Notes under the pieces: model-generated
The model's database searches: none
Seen by the model: the letters and a program-made list of their open reading frames with translations, nothing else
What the model was told of the DNA's origin: nothing
Assembly (NCBI RefSeq): GCF_000025965.1
Contig: NC_006513.1
Coordinates: 3,100,001-3,164,000 of the forward strand
Length of the DNA: 64,000 nt
Source: Aromatoleum aromaticum EbN1
GTDB taxonomy: Bacteria > Pseudomonadota > Gammaproteobacteria > Burkholderiales > Rhodocyclaceae
Direction of reading: 5' to 3'
Position numbers and translations under genes: made by a program
Part shown: one piece after another, positions 1 to 8,730 of the stretch
Layout: each line of letters starts with the position of its first letter
Numbering within the stretch: the first letter of the stretch is position 1

Positions 1-1
1 C

Positions 2-931
2 ACCATCGTGGAGATGAAGCGTCTTGAAGAGGAGAACAACCGCCTCTTCATCGATGCCTACGGTCTGCAGGATGAACTCACTCCCGACGTCCCCATCGAG
101 CAAATTACGCTCACGGTGAACCCCGCCTACCGCTACGGCGGCAACCTCACCGAAGTTGAGCAATGGACCCGCTTCCGCCAGGACACCATGGAGGAACTGG
201 TCTCCTACGCCATCGGCTGCATGATGGGCCGCTACAGCCTCGACGAACCCGGCCTCATCTACGCCCACGCCGGCAACGTCGGCTTCGATGCCAACCGCTA
301 CAAGACCTTCCCGGCCGACGCCGACGGCATCGTGCCGATCACCGACGAATTCTGGTTCGAGGACGACGCCGCCAACCGCGTGCGCGAGTTCCTGCGCGCC
401 GTGTGGGGCGCCGACACGCTGGACGAGAACATGGCCTGGCTCGCCGAGAGCCTGGGCACCAAGGCCAACGAGACGCCGGACGAAACCATCCGCCGCTATC
501 TGGCCGACAAGTTCTTCAAGGACCACCTCCAGACCTACAAGAAGCGCCCCATCTACTGGCTGTTCTCCAGCGGCAAACAGGGCGCCTTCCAGGCGCTGGT
601 CTACCTGCACCGCTACCATGAAGGCACGCTCGCCCGCCTGCGCGCCGAATACGTGGTGCCGCTGACCGGCAAGCTGCAGGCCCGCATCGACATGCTGGAA
701 AAAGACGCCGCCGCCGCCCCCAGCACCGCCACGCGCAACAAGCTCAACAAGCAGATCGAAAAGCTGCGCAAGAAACACGTCGAACTGCTGGCCTACGACG
801 AGAAGCTCCGCCACTACGCCGATATGCGCATCCGCCTGGATCTGGACGAGGGGGTGAAGGTGAACTATGGCAAGTTCGGGGATTTGCTGGCGGAGGTGAA
901 GGCGGTGACGGGTGGGGCGGGGGATGAGTGA
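2..931 (+). CDS. pglX: BREX type 1 adenine-specific DNA methyltransferase PglX, C-terminal part (5' end outside window)
   Basis: The reading frame is open from base 2 and gives the last 309 residues of a much longer protein. The segment around residues 75-95 (CMMGRYSLDEPGLIYAHAGN) is typical of BREX-1 PglX. The tail (about residues 210-280) is rich in charged, helix-forming residues and probably forms a coiled coil. The catalytic methyltransferase motifs would lie upstream, so nothing can be said about activity. In BREX, PglX methylates an asymmetric adenine site that marks host DNA. The assignment is supported by pglZ and brxL downstream on the same strand; brxA, brxB and brxC would be expected before base 1. 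The gene is followed by 60 bp and then an ATPase gene on the same strand. Confidence 0.88.
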   Translation, partial: TIVEMKRLEEENNRLFIDAYGLQDELTPDVPIEQITLTVNPAYRYGGNLTEVEQWTRFRQDTMEELVSYAIGCMMGRYSLDEPGLIYAHAGNVGFDANRYKTFPADADGIVPITDEFWFEDDAANRVREFLRAVWGADTLDENMAWLAESLGTKANETPDETIRRYLADKFFKDHLQTYKKRPIYWLFSSGKQGAFQALVYLHRYHEGTLARLRAEYVVPLTGKLQARIDMLEKDAAAAPSTATRNKLNKQIEKLRKKHVELLAYDEKLRHYADMRIRLDLDEGVKVNYGKFGDLLAEVKAVTGGAGDE

Positions 932-991
932 GCCGGCGATGGCACGTAAACTTACAACCCTCGTTGTGGTCTTGCGCGGAGCGAAATCCTC

Positions 992-2284
992 ATGTTGAAC
1001 CGTCTCTCACTCGAAGGCGTCGGCCCTGCACAGCAGCTGACCATCGACTTCAAGCCCCGTCTGAACTTTCTGACCGGAGACAACGGCTTGGGCAAGAGCT
1101 TTGTGCTCGACATTGCCTGGTGGGCACTGACGCGTACCTGGGCCCGCGGCGTGATGGCAGCCCCTCGGCAAGATGCCGGCGAGTCCAGCGTTGGCTACAG
1201 CTACACGGGCAGCACGGGCGACTACGCGGGCAAGCGCCTGTTTGACCATGAAGCCCAGCAGTGGTCGATCAACCAGGGACGACAACCCATCCCCGGTGTG
1301 GTGATCTATGCCGGCGTCGATGGCAGCTTCTCGGTATGGGACCCTGCCCGCAATTACTGGAAAGGCGACAAAGGTGAAGCAGCAGCGTCGAATCGCCCTC
1401 GCAGCTTCGACTTCACCCCTGACGAGGTTTGGAACGGCCTGCTGGCAAGCGATGGCAAGACTCAGCTGTGCAACGGGCTGCTGCATGACTGGGTGCTGTG
1501 GCAAGAGGCCTCCAAACCTGCTTTTGACGACCTGGTGAAGGTACTCGATGCCTTGTCACCATCGGGCGTCGAGAAAATTCGACCGGGTACCCCGATGCGC
1601 GTGGGCGACAGCGTGAAGGATCTGCCTTCGCTGCGTATGCCCTACGGTCAGGACGTACCCTTGATTCACGCCTCGGCCGGCATGCGCCGAATCGCCGCGC
1701 TGGCGTATCTGCTGGTGTGGACCTGGCGTGAGCACCAACTGGCCTGCGAGCGTTTTCGCGTCAATCCGGCACGTGAAGTCATCTTCCTGATCGACGAGAT
1801 CGAGTGCCACCTGCACCCGCAGTGGCAGCGGCGTATCGTCCCCGCCTTGTTGAGCGTGATGGATGCGCTGACAGGCACGCGCGACGTGCCCGTGCAGTTG
1901 CTGGCGGCCACGCATTCACCCCTGGTGCTGGCATCGGTCGAGCCCGACTTCGACCCTGAAAACGACTGCATCTGGGACTTCGACCTCGTCGATGGCGAAG
2001 TGCGTGCGACCCTCTATCCCTGGTCGCGCAAAGGGGATGTGAACAGCTGGCTGGCGTCCGAGGTGTTCAACCTGAAGGAGCCGGTTTCAGTGCAGGCAGA
2101 GGAAGCGCTGGGTCTGGCACGCGGTTTTCTGCGCACGGTTGCGATGACACAACAGCCGCTCACCGATGAGCAAAGACAACAGTTGCAGGACATCGACGCC
2201 AAATTGCGGGCAAGCCTGAGCGACGTGGATGCGTTCTGGATTCGCTGGAGTGGTTTTCGTGACCAACTGGCGGGCCAGGCATGA
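992..2284 (+). CDS. AAA/ABC-type ATPase of an embedded defence module (PtuA-like)
   Basis: A 430-residue ATPase of the AAA_15/AAA_21 (OLD/SMC-like) type. Walker A is GDNGLGKS at about residues 29-36, a signature-like SAGMRR lies near residue 230, Walker B with catalytic D268-E269 sits in FLIDEIECHLHP, and an H-loop (LAATHSP) follows near residue 306. There is no nuclease domain in the protein itself. The ATG at 992 has a purine-rich stretch upstream (gcggag). Its stop overlaps the next start by four bases (ATGA), so it is translationally coupled to an HNH protein. An ATPase plus HNH pair is the composition of Septu (PtuA/PtuB) and of the retron Ec78 effector. The Septu label is inference, because length and detailed similarity to PtuA could not be tested. 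Confidence 0.75.
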   Translation: MLNRLSLEGVGPAQQLTIDFKPRLNFLTGDNGLGKSFVLDIAWWALTRTWARGVMAAPRQDAGESSVGYSYTGSTGDYAGKRLFDHEAQQWSINQGRQPIPGVVIYAGVDGSFSVWDPARNYWKGDKGEAAASNRPRSFDFTPDEVWNGLLASDGKTQLCNGLLHDWVLWQEASKPAFDDLVKVLDALSPSGVEKIRPGTPMRVGDSVKDLPSLRMPYGQDVPLIHASAGMRRIAALAYLLVWTWREHQLACERFRVNPAREVIFLIDEIECHLHPQWQRRIVPALLSVMDALTGTRDVPVQLLAATHSPLVLASVEPDFDPENDCIWDFDLVDGEVRATLYPWSRKGDVNSWLASEVFNLKEPVSVQAEEALGLARGFLRTVAMTQQPLTDEQRQQLQDIDAKLRASLSDVDAFWIRWSGFRDQLAGQA

Positions 2285-2934
2285 TCCGGGTGGAGCAAGC
2301 CGCAGAGCCGGCGGATTTCGACAGCAAGGTCAGGCAGCCCGGCCTGCGTGCGATTGCCGAGATGACGGGTGCGCCTGGGTTGCCCAAACGCAGGGGCAGG
2401 CCCAGGGCGATGATCGCAGCATCACCAGACGAAATTCCGGCCGACAAGTTTCCCTCCCTTTGGACAGAAGCTTTGCCTGAGCTTCTCGAGAGCTACAGCC
2501 GTGTCTGCGCTTACATGAGTTTTTACATCGAACGCGTGACCGGGGCTGCGTCGGTGGACCACATGCTACCGAAGTCGGCCGACTGGCAAGAAATCTACGA
2601 GTGGCGTAACTACCGGCTGGCGTGCTCGCTGATGAACAGCCGCAAGAACGTCTATCGCGATGTCCTCGACCCCTTCGAGATCGAGGACGGCTGGTTTCGT
2701 CTGGAACTGGTCGGGTATCAGGTGATCCCGGCCCCAGATTTGCCGCCGGACATCCGCGAGAAGGTCCAAGCCACGATCGATCGGCTCAAGCTCAATGACT
2801 ATGAATGCCTGAAACTGCGTGAAGAGTACGCAGAGGAGTTCTACTGCGGCGATATCAGTCAGGATCGTTTGCGCCGCCATGCGCCTTTTCTGGCCAGGGA
2901 AATCGAACGAGAGCCGGAGAGACGGAGAGGTTGA
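2281..2934 (+). CDS. HNH-type nuclease of an embedded defence module (PtuB-like)
   Basis: A 217-residue protein with a compact HNH-like core: D93-H94 (VDHMLPKS), then N110 (WRNYRLAC) and N119 (LMNSRKN). The W-x-N-Y-x-L-A-C and MN-x-x-K pattern is what I know from PtuB-like and related HNH nucleases. The N-terminal 60 residues are basic (PKRRGRPR) and may help bind nucleic acid. It overlaps the upstream ATPase by four bases and the downstream ATPase by one, so it belongs to one tightly coupled operon. Likely role: DNA- or RNA-cleaving effector controlled by the upstream ATPase. The family call is from motif reading only. Confidence 0.7.
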   Translation: MIRVEQAAEPADFDSKVRQPGLRAIAEMTGAPGLPKRRGRPRAMIAASPDEIPADKFPSLWTEALPELLESYSRVCAYMSFYIERVTGAASVDHMLPKSADWQEIYEWRNYRLACSLMNSRKNVYRDVLDPFEIEDGWFRLELVGYQVIPAPDLPPDIREKVQATIDRLKLNDYECLKLREEYAEEFYCGDISQDRLRRHAPFLAREIEREPERRRG

Positions 2935-3989
2935 TGAAGATCAAGGCGCTTTACTTTCAGGACGCCGGCCCATTGGGTGATCAGACCATTAGTCTGGCGA
3001 ACGATTGGGATGACAGCATTGAGGCCCGGGCGCTGCTTTCGGGGCCCAACGGTTGTGGCAAATCCACCTTGCTGCGGGCAGTTGCCATGCTGTGGGAGGC
3101 GTTGGGCTATTGGCTCGACCATCGCAAGGCGCTGCCAAGAAACCACGCGGCGCGGGAATGGCTGCAGCGCTGGGGCGGTTGTGCCGTGGTGCTGGAGGGC
3201 TTGCCGACCGCTGGCCAGGAGGTGGGGCTGGTGTTCGGGGAGCTGAGCTGGTGTCACGCTCTGCAGGCGGAACTGGCCGAGGTGGTCTGGATCGGCGAAG
3301 GCGTGGCGCGAACGGGCAAGCCGGGCAACCCCAAGCGCGAACTGCTGATGCCCAGACAGCCCTGGCTGCAGACGTGGTCCGAGGCCAGAAAGAAGATGAT
3401 CCTGAGCTTCGACAAGGTCGACTTCCCCAATGTGATCTTTCTGGATGCGGAGGAGCGGCGCTGGGTGCCTGCACGACGCAATGTGGGGGAGCACATCGCC
3501 GAGAATCCGGGGCGACGCTGGCTGACGAAGCACGTGGCGAGTGAGGACTGGAAGGACCAACTTGAAGCCTCGCTGATCACCTTGAAGACCACTCAGCTGC
3601 ACAAGTATCACGAGGTGATCCGACTGCTGAACGGCTTTCTGTCGGGCAAGGAGATCGAGCCGGATATTCAGCCCGGTGAAGGCCGGCTGCGGGTGAAGCT
3701 GAAGGGGCGCAGGGCTCAGTTTCATACCCTGGATGAGTTGAGTGCGGGCGAGCACCAGGTGCTGATCCTCCTTTATCTGCTTTCGCGCTGGGCGGAGAAG
3801 GGTGCCGTGGTGCTGATCGACGAGCCGGATCTCTATCTTCACCCGTCTTTGGTGGCTGGCATGTTGTCGAGCTTGGAGAAGCTCGTCAGCGATCTGGGCG
3901 GGCAACTGATCATCAGCTCCCATCTGCCCGAGGTATGGCAGCGCTATGAGGCCTCGGGCAAACGCATCGAGCTCGGAGGTGAGCAGTGA
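2934..3989 (+). CDS. second AAA/ABC-type ATPase of the embedded module (AriA-like)
   Basis: A 351-residue SMC/Rad50-like ATPase. Walker A is GPNGCGKST at residues 37-45; the ABC-like signature is LSAGEHQ (about residue 270); Walker B with D296-E297 is in VVLIDEPDLYLHP; the H-loop is SSHLPEVW. The ATG at 2934 is preferred because it overlaps the previous stop (TGATG) and follows a gagagg ribosome site; a TTG one codon earlier is possible. It overlaps the following TOPRIM gene by four bases (GTGA). An ATPase followed by a separate DUF4435/TOPRIM protein is the layout of PARIS (AriA-AriB) and of split OLD systems. PARIS is the best guess, but the protein is shorter than I would expect for AriA. 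Confidence 0.7.
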   Translation: MKIKALYFQDAGPLGDQTISLANDWDDSIEARALLSGPNGCGKSTLLRAVAMLWEALGYWLDHRKALPRNHAAREWLQRWGGCAVVLEGLPTAGQEVGLVFGELSWCHALQAELAEVVWIGEGVARTGKPGNPKRELLMPRQPWLQTWSEARKKMILSFDKVDFPNVIFLDAEERRWVPARRNVGEHIAENPGRRWLTKHVASEDWKDQLEASLITLKTTQLHKYHEVIRLLNGFLSGKEIEPDIQPGEGRLRVKLKGRRAQFHTLDELSAGEHQVLILLYLLSRWAEKGAVVLIDEPDLYLHPSLVAGMLSSLEKLVSDLGGQLIISSHLPEVWQRYEASGKRIELGGEQ

Positions 3990-4801
3990 GCAAGGTGCAG
4001 GAGCGGATCGCGCAGATCCGCACCCAGCTCGTAGGGGAATCGGGGGCTCGGGTCTTGCTCGTCGAAGGCTCGGACGATGTGGATGCCTTCCGCATCTTTC
4101 TCGACAAGAAGTTCCCGGCTTGGGAGCAAGCGTGGCATCTTGTGGCGGCGGGCAACAAAAGGATGGTGCAGCAGATTGCCGCTGCTGAGCCGCAATGGCT
4201 GGGGCTCGTCGACCGCGATGAATGGACGGAGGATGAGATCCAGCAGCACATGCAGGAGACGCCAAACCTGCTGGTGCTGCCGAGGTTCTGCCTGGAAAGC
4301 TATCTGATCGAGCCCGGCGAGCTGTGGGCTGCGTTCCCGCAGAAGCAACGAAACAAGGTTGCCGGTGGCGAGGCTGCGTTCCTCGAGGCTTTCTCGCATG
4401 GGCTGGGGCCATGGATTCGCCACGCGGCTTTGTGGCAGGAGATCCGGCCGTTGTGGCAGCGGCTGCGCGGGGCGGGCTTTCCGGATGCGGTGCTTGATGC
4501 GCCGAATGTTCCAGACGAGCCGACGCTGCGTGAGAGGCTATTGGGCTGGCGAGATACGCTCGATGTTGAGAATATCGTCGAAACGGTGCGTGCGCTTGAG
4601 GCCGCGTTGGCAGAGGAGGGGCTGCATACGCTGTGTACGCAGCGAATCCACGCCAAGAGTTTCTACCCAAAGTATGTTCATCCGCTATTGGACCGGTTAC
4701 TGGGTCAGAAGGACGCCAGGACACGGCGGATTTCTGTTCTCAGGACCCGCGCGGTCCCGGACGATCTGGGTGTGGTGTGGCAGCGGATGGGGTTTGAGTG
4801 A
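3986..4801 (+). CDS. TOPRIM/DUF4435-type effector of the embedded module (AriB-like)
   Basis: A 271-residue protein with a TOPRIM-like core near its N-terminus: VLLVEGSDDVDAF carries E27 and D30/D31, and GLVDRDEW carries the D76-x-D78 pair. A conserved-looking LESYL follows (about residue 106). This fits DUF4435, the family of the PARIS effector AriB. The start is the GTG at 3986, which overlaps the upstream ATPase stop and has a strong ggaggt site. The C-terminal half has no recognisable domain. Role inferred: nuclease released or activated by the ATPase when an anti-defence protein is sensed. The family is fairly secure, the exact system less so. Confidence 0.68.
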   Translation: MSKVQERIAQIRTQLVGESGARVLLVEGSDDVDAFRIFLDKKFPAWEQAWHLVAAGNKRMVQQIAAAEPQWLGLVDRDEWTEDEIQQHMQETPNLLVLPRFCLESYLIEPGELWAAFPQKQRNKVAGGEAAFLEAFSHGLGPWIRHAALWQEIRPLWQRLRGAGFPDAVLDAPNVPDEPTLRERLLGWRDTLDVENIVETVRALEAALAEEGLHTLCTQRIHAKSFYPKYVHPLLDRLLGQKDARTRRISVLRTRAVPDDLGVVWQRMGFE

Positions 4802-4852
4802 TGGAGCGGATTTGTGCGCACAGGATGGCGTCGATTGGAGGGGTGATATCCG

Positions 4853-5130
4853 ATGATTGAGCTGATTGCAGTCCGGAACTTCAAGTCACTGGCTCAGTTC
4901 AAGTTACGACTGCACCGGTTCAACTGCCTGGTCGGCATGAACGGCGCGGGCAAGTCCACCGTGCTGCAGGCCATCGACTTCATCGCACAGCTGATGGAAG
5001 GGCGCATCGACGAGTGGCAGTGATGGGGCCGGGTGAGGCGTTCGTGGATACGGACCTCAACCTGCTCGCGCAGGAATGCATGACGCTGGATGACGAGGAT
5101 GCAGCCCGCGAAGCGGCGGAGGCGGGCTGA
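4853..5130 (+). pseudogene. remnant of a third ATPase gene with a large internal deletion
   Basis: Frame 4853-5023 encodes 56 residues with the normal start of an SMC/AAA ATPase (IELIAVRNFKSL, then Walker A GMNGAGKST at residues 28-36) and then stops. A second frame, 5023-5130, resumes with an acidic tail (EAFVDTDLNLLAQE...) that ends in a TGATG overlap with the next gene, as an intact ATPase partner would. The Walker B, signature and lid regions are absent, so roughly the central 250-300 residues are gone and the remaining ends are out of frame. The N-terminal piece follows a good ggaggggtg ribosome site. Confidence 0.7.
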
Positions 5131-5879
5131 TGCTGTTGTTGCTCAGTGGTGAAGGGCCGAGCGATCTCGGCCGCTGTGCGATGCCGGTTGGGCAGTGTGA
5201 CGGTGATGCCTTCGAGGCTGGGCCGGTGGCAGTGCTGGTCGACCAGATCGTTCAGAGCGTGCTCAAGTATTCGGTGCTGAGGGATGTGCCCACGAGGTTG
5301 CGCTATGTCACCAAGGAATGCCTGGATGATGTGGCTGACAACCTTCGAGGCAATCGGCGAGCAGTTTCCCTTACGGGGAGGAAGCAGGGGCAGGAAACCG
5401 GCTACTTCACGAAGATGGCGTAGGCCTATGGAAATCTAGCCTTGCAGATCGAAACGGATGAAGCTGATTTGGCTATAGCGGTCTTCTTTCGGGACACCGA
5501 CGGCACGCATTCGATACGAGGTGGCGCTTGGGCCGAGAAGTGGCAATCCATTGAACGTGGTTTCAAACGCGCGGGCTTCCAGCGCGGCGTGCCGATGCTG
5601 CCCAAACCGACTTCCGAAGCTTGGCTGCTGTGCGCCGCCAGGACGGCGCCGTATCAGAACTGCAGCGCACTCGAAGAGCTGCCGGGCAACCAGGTATCCG
5701 AAAGGCATCCGAAGAAGGAGCTGGCGCGCGTGTTCGGCGAAGAGAAGTTCAGCCAGGCACTGCGCGAATGGCTGGAAGAGCATCCCTTCGAACCGGACCG
5801 GGCGATGGAGATGAGCAGTTATCGGGCGTTTCGGGAGCGTCTGACAGAGGTGCTGACCACGGTCCGCGGTAGAGCTTGA
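5130..5879 (+). pseudogene. TOPRIM-like partner gene interrupted by an in-frame amber stop
   Basis: One frame runs from the ATG at 5130 to the TGA at 5877-5879 and is broken only by a TAG at 5421-5423. The first half starts LLLLSGEGPSDLG, with a G-E-G like that of TOPRIM/DUF4276-type proteins. After the stop, the frame continues with FFRDTDGT (a D-x-D pair) and PKPTSEAWLLCA, which fit the rest of such a domain. Read through, it would give about 249 residues. It starts in a TGATG overlap with the decayed ATPase, so the two were once a pair. A sequencing error or tolerated readthrough are alternatives to true decay, but decay of the partner makes loss of function the simplest reading. Confidence 0.65.
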
Positions 5880-5905
5880 GCAGCTTGTGGTTATGCTCTG
5901 GGAAT

Positions 5906-5928
5906 TTGTGCAAGAGGTTCTTGCACAA
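5906..5928. promoter_or_regulatory. perfect inverted repeat upstream of the Argonaute gene
   Basis: Arms TTGTGCAAGA and TCTTGCACAA flank a 3-base GGT spacer. There is no T-tract after it, so it is a weak candidate for an intrinsic terminator and a better candidate for an operator. It lies about 100 bp before the original Argonaute start and 27 bp after the preceding pseudogene. The rest of 5880-6012 shows no gene. Confidence 0.45.
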
Positions 5929-6012
5929 TTGATCCGGGGCTGTGATCTGGCGACGTGTGGCACAGAGAGGGCAATGAGGCGACGTCAGGTTCGGTTTGTT
6001 GTTTGACGATGA

Positions 6013-6055
6013 ATGTGGATGGAGGCCGCCTTGACTGAGCTTGCCCTTGCTGCGC
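6013..6055 (+). pseudogene. detached 5' end of the Argonaute gene
   Basis: If the IS21 element and one copy of its 7-bp duplication are removed, this short stretch joins in frame to base 8820 and onward, giving MEAALTELALAALELDRKLDAVPV before the first residues seen downstream of the element. Possible original starts are ATG 6013, ATG 6019 or TTG 6031; the TTG has the best ribosome site (ggagg, 5-base spacing). In its present state the frame runs 28 bases into the element and stops at 6081-6083. Confidence 0.75.
6049..6055. repeat. left copy of the IS21 target-site duplication
   Basis: GCTGCGC, identical to 8813-8819, directly abuts the left end of the element. It is part of the original Argonaute coding sequence. 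Confidence 0.85.
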
Positions 6056-6215
6056 TGCGGATTCCGACCCAACGTGACCGCTGATTCCGAAATAGTGTGA
6101 CCGGTGAATCCGCGGTCGTGACCGCGGATTCCGATTTGATCGTGACCGATTTCGGCGAGTTGTCGGAATGGGCGGTCACGATGTCGGAATCAATGGTCAC
6201 GATCAAATCGGAACG
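6056..6215. repeat. IS21 left end with repeated transposase-binding-type motifs
   Basis: The motifs GATTCCGA and GTGACCG alternate several times on one strand (for example 6059-6079, 6083-6103 and 6127-6148) and then appear inverted (GGTCAC, TCGGAA, 6170-6212). A near-perfect palindrome with 12-base arms is at 6106-6117 / 6120-6131 (GAATCCGCGGTC and its complement, 2-base spacer). Multiple subterminal repeats are normal for IS21 ends and probably bind IstA. Confidence 0.75.
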
Positions 6216-6289
6216 GGTTTGTGAGGCCAAGCGTGGCAACGTCGTTTGTCAGGCCGGCTACCCTCGCGCGCTTTGCGCGGAGACCGAGG

Positions 6290-7849
6290 ATGCCGGCGGA
6301 GCGGATTGCCATGCACAAGATCAGGGAGCTGTTGCGGCTCAAATACGACTGCGCGCTGTCGCACGAGCGCATTGCCCGCGCGCTGTCGATTTCCAAAGGA
6401 GTGGTCGCCAAGTATGTGAAGGCGGCCGAGGAGTGCGGCCGGCCGTGGGCCGAGTTGTCGGCGGCCGACGAGGCCGAGTTGCGCCGGGTGCTGGGGGTCG
6501 CCCGGCGTGGACGTGGCGCGAGCGTCGCGAATGTGCCGCCGGATCTGGCGGCGGTGCATCAGGGGCTCAAGCGAAAGAACGTCACGCTGGCGCTGCTGTG
6601 GGAAGAGTACGTGCAGACGGCCGACGGGCCGAGCTATCAGTACTCGCGCTTTTGCGACCTGTACCGCGCGTTCGCCCGCACGCTCAAGCGCTCGATGCGC
6701 CAGGTGCACCGCGCCGGCGAGAAACTCTTCATCGATTACGCGGGCGACACGGTGCCGATCGTCGACGCCGACACGGGCGAGATTTCGCGCGCGCAGATCT
6801 TCGTCGCGGTGCTCGGCGCCTCGAGCTATACGTTCGCCTGCGCCACGGCGACGCAGTCGCAGGCCGACTGGCTGGGCTCGCTCGCCCGGGCGCTGGCCTT
6901 CATCGGCGGCGTGCCCGAGCTCGTGGTGCCCGACAATACGCGCTCGCTCGTCGGGCAGGCCGACCGCTACGAGCCGCAACTGCAGCGCACCACCGCCGAG
7001 TTCGCCGCGCACTACGGCGTGGCGATCCTGCCCGCGCGCCCCTACAAGCCGCAGGACAAGGCCAAGGTCGAAGTCGGCGTGCAGATCGTGCAGCGCTGGA
7101 TTCTGGCGCGGCTGCGGCATCAGCGTTTCTTCTCGCTGGGGGAGTTGAACGAGGCGATCGCCGCGTTACTCGAGCCGCTGAACACGCGTGCCTTCCGGCG
7201 CCTGCCAGGCTCGCGCCACGAAGCGTTCGAGACGCTCGATCGGCCGGCGCTGCGCCCGTTGCCCGCCACCGCGTTCCAGTTCGCCCAGTGGAAACGGGCC
7301 AAGCCCAATATCGATTACCACGTCGAGTTCGACGGGCATTACTACAGCGTGCCGTATGCGCTCGCCGGCCAAGCGGTGGAGTTGCGCATCACCGCGAGCA
7401 GCATCGAATGCTTTGCCGCGGGCCGTCGCGTCGCGGTGCATGCGAGAAGCCACCGGCCCGGCGTCTACTCCACGCTCACCGAACACATGCCCGCATCCCA
7501 TCAGGCGCATCGCCAGTGGTCGCCCGGCAAACTCATCGCCTGGGGCGCCACCGTCGGCCCGCACACCGAGCAGGTGGTCAGCCACCAACTCGAACGCATG
7601 CCGCACCCCGAGCAGGGCTACCGGGCGTGCCTCGGGCTGATGCGCCTCGGTCGCCAATACGGCAACGAACGGCTCGAAGCCGCGGCGACCCGCGCCGTCA
7701 CCCTCGGGGCGATGCGTTACCGCAACGTCGCCTCGATCCTCAAGAGCGGGCTCGACCGCGCACCGCTCCCCGCATCCACTGCGCAGCAAAGCGAGCTCGC
7801 GCTACCGGCCGCTCACGAGAACCTGCGCGGTGCGCGCTACTACCACTGA
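6290..7849 (+). CDS. istA: IS21 transposase IstA
   Basis: 519 residues when started at the ATG at 6290 ([14 protein letters not shown]), which is preferred over an upstream GTG at 6221 because family members begin this way and a gagaccgagg stretch precedes it. An N-terminal helix-turn-helix ([21 protein letters not shown]) is followed by the DDE integrase core: first Asp in [14 protein letters not shown], second in VPDNTRSLV, Glu in [18 protein letters not shown]. The C-terminal beta-barrel-like part ([14 protein letters not shown]) is also typical. It catalyses strand transfer of the element together with IstB, encoded 22 bp downstream. Confidence 0.95.
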   Translation: MPAERIAMHKIRELLRLKYDCALSHERIARALSISKGVVAKYVKAAEECGRPWAELSAADEAELRRVLGVARRGRGASVANVPPDLAAVHQGLKRKNVTLALLWEEYVQTADGPSYQYSRFCDLYRAFARTLKRSMRQVHRAGEKLFIDYAGDTVPIVDADTGEISRAQIFVAVLGASSYTFACATATQSQADWLGSLARALAFIGGVPELVVPDNTRSLVGQADRYEPQLQRTTAEFAAHYGVAILPARPYKPQDKAKVEVGVQIVQRWILARLRHQRFFSLGELNEAIAALLEPLNTRAFRRLPGSRHEAFETLDRPALRPLPATAFQFAQWKRAKPNIDYHVEFDGHYYSVPYALAGQAVELRITASSIECFAAGRRVAVHARSHRPGVYSTLTEHMPASHQAHRQWSPGKLIAWGATVGPHTEQVVSHQLERMPHPEQGYRACLGLMRLGRQYGNERLEAAATRAVTLGAMRYRNVASILKSGLDRAPLPASTAQQSELALPAAHENLRGARYYH

Positions 7850-7871
7850 TTCCACCCACCGGAGAACATCG

Positions 7872-8606
7872 ATGCTGATGCAACACAGCCTGCAACAACT
7901 GCGCACCCTGCGCCTGGAAGGCATGGCCCGCGCCTTCGAGGAGCAGCTCACCCAGCCCGCCATCACCGCGCTCAGCTTCGAGGAGCGTTTCGCCCAGCTC
8001 ATCGATCGCGAGATCCTGCTGCGCGACGGCAAACGCATCGATCGGCTGCTCAAGGCCGCCCGCATCAAAGCCGCTGCCGCCTGCCTGGAGGACGTCGACT
8101 ACCGCGCCGGGCGCGGCCTCGAGCGCAGTCAGATCGCCGCGCTCGGAACCGGCCAGTGGATTCGCCATCACCAGAACTGCCTCATCACCGGGCCCACCGG
8201 CAGCGGCAAGACCTGGCTCGCCTGCGCGCTCGCCAATGCCGCGTGCCGGCAGGGCCTCGCGGCCTATTACGTGCGTCTGCCGCGGCTCTTCGAAGAGCTG
8301 CGCATCGCGCATGCCGACGGCAGCTTCAGCCGACGCCTCATGCAGCTCGCGCGCATGGATCTCATCGTCATCGACGATTGGGGCCTGGCCGCGCCGTCGG
8401 CGCAGGAGCGAAGCGACCTGCTGGAGCTGCTCGACGACCGCGTCGGCACGCGTTCGACCGTGATCACCAGCCAGCTGCCGATCGAGCACTGGCACACCTA
8501 CCTGGGCGACCCGACCTTCGCCGATGCGATCCTCGATCGCGTCGTGCACGCCGCGCACAAGCTCGCCCTCAAGGGCGAGTCGATGAGAAGAAAGGAAAAG
8601 GCATGA
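7872..8606 (+). CDS. istB: IS21 helper ATPase IstB
   Basis: 244 residues, DnaC-like AAA+ ATPase that selects the target and activates IstA. The N-terminal helical domain ([16 protein letters not shown]) is followed by Walker [10 protein letters not shown] near residue 104 and Walker [11 protein letters not shown] near residue 165, with the usual sensor region STVITSQLP. The ATG at 7872 has a ccggagaa ribosome site. Full length, no damage seen. Confidence 0.95.
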   Translation: MLMQHSLQQLRTLRLEGMARAFEEQLTQPAITALSFEERFAQLIDREILLRDGKRIDRLLKAARIKAAAACLEDVDYRAGRGLERSQIAALGTGQWIRHHQNCLITGPTGSGKTWLACALANAACRQGLAAYYVRLPRLFEELRIAHADGSFSRRLMQLARMDLIVIDDWGLAAPSAQERSDLLELLDDRVGTRSTVITSQLPIEHWHTYLGDPTFADAILDRVVHAAHKLALKGESMRRKEKA

Positions 8607-8625
8607 GGCCGTGCGCGCGAGACGC

Positions 8626-8686
8626 CTTACCCACAGGCGCCCGCCCGCCAGCGTATGAGGCGCGCTGGCGGCCGCCTGTGGATAAG
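8626..8686. repeat. long hairpin after istB
   Basis: Outer arms CTTACCCACAGGCG (8626-8639) and CGCCTGTGGATAAG (8673-8686) pair with one mismatch, and an inner stem CGCCAGCG/CGCTGGCG lies between them. No T-run follows. It could end istAB transcription inefficiently or shield the element from outside transcripts. Confidence 0.5.
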
Positions 8687-8730
8687 CCTGCGCCGTGCCT
8701 CGAATTGACCGTGATCGTGACCGACGCGGT

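Noticed and set aside
2859-4724. 621-codon minus-strand frame opposite the second ATPase-TOPRIM pair
   Set aside because: Ala/Arg/Pro-rich translation with no motif, while the plus strand has Walker and TOPRIM motifs.
5130-5423. 97-residue protein as an independent small gene
   Set aside because: The same frame continues after the TAG with the rest of the domain, so it is better described as the first half of one interrupted gene.
6059-6212. Regularly spaced repeats that resemble a short CRISPR array
   Set aside because: Repeats are only 7-8 bases, partly inverted, lie inside the IS21 end and match its other end; no CRISPR array or cas gene was seen anywhere in the window.
8626-8686. Hairpin considered as an attC-like or tRNA-like structure
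   Set aside because: No tRNA features or integrase-type core sites; it is a simple nested inverted repeat inside the IS element.
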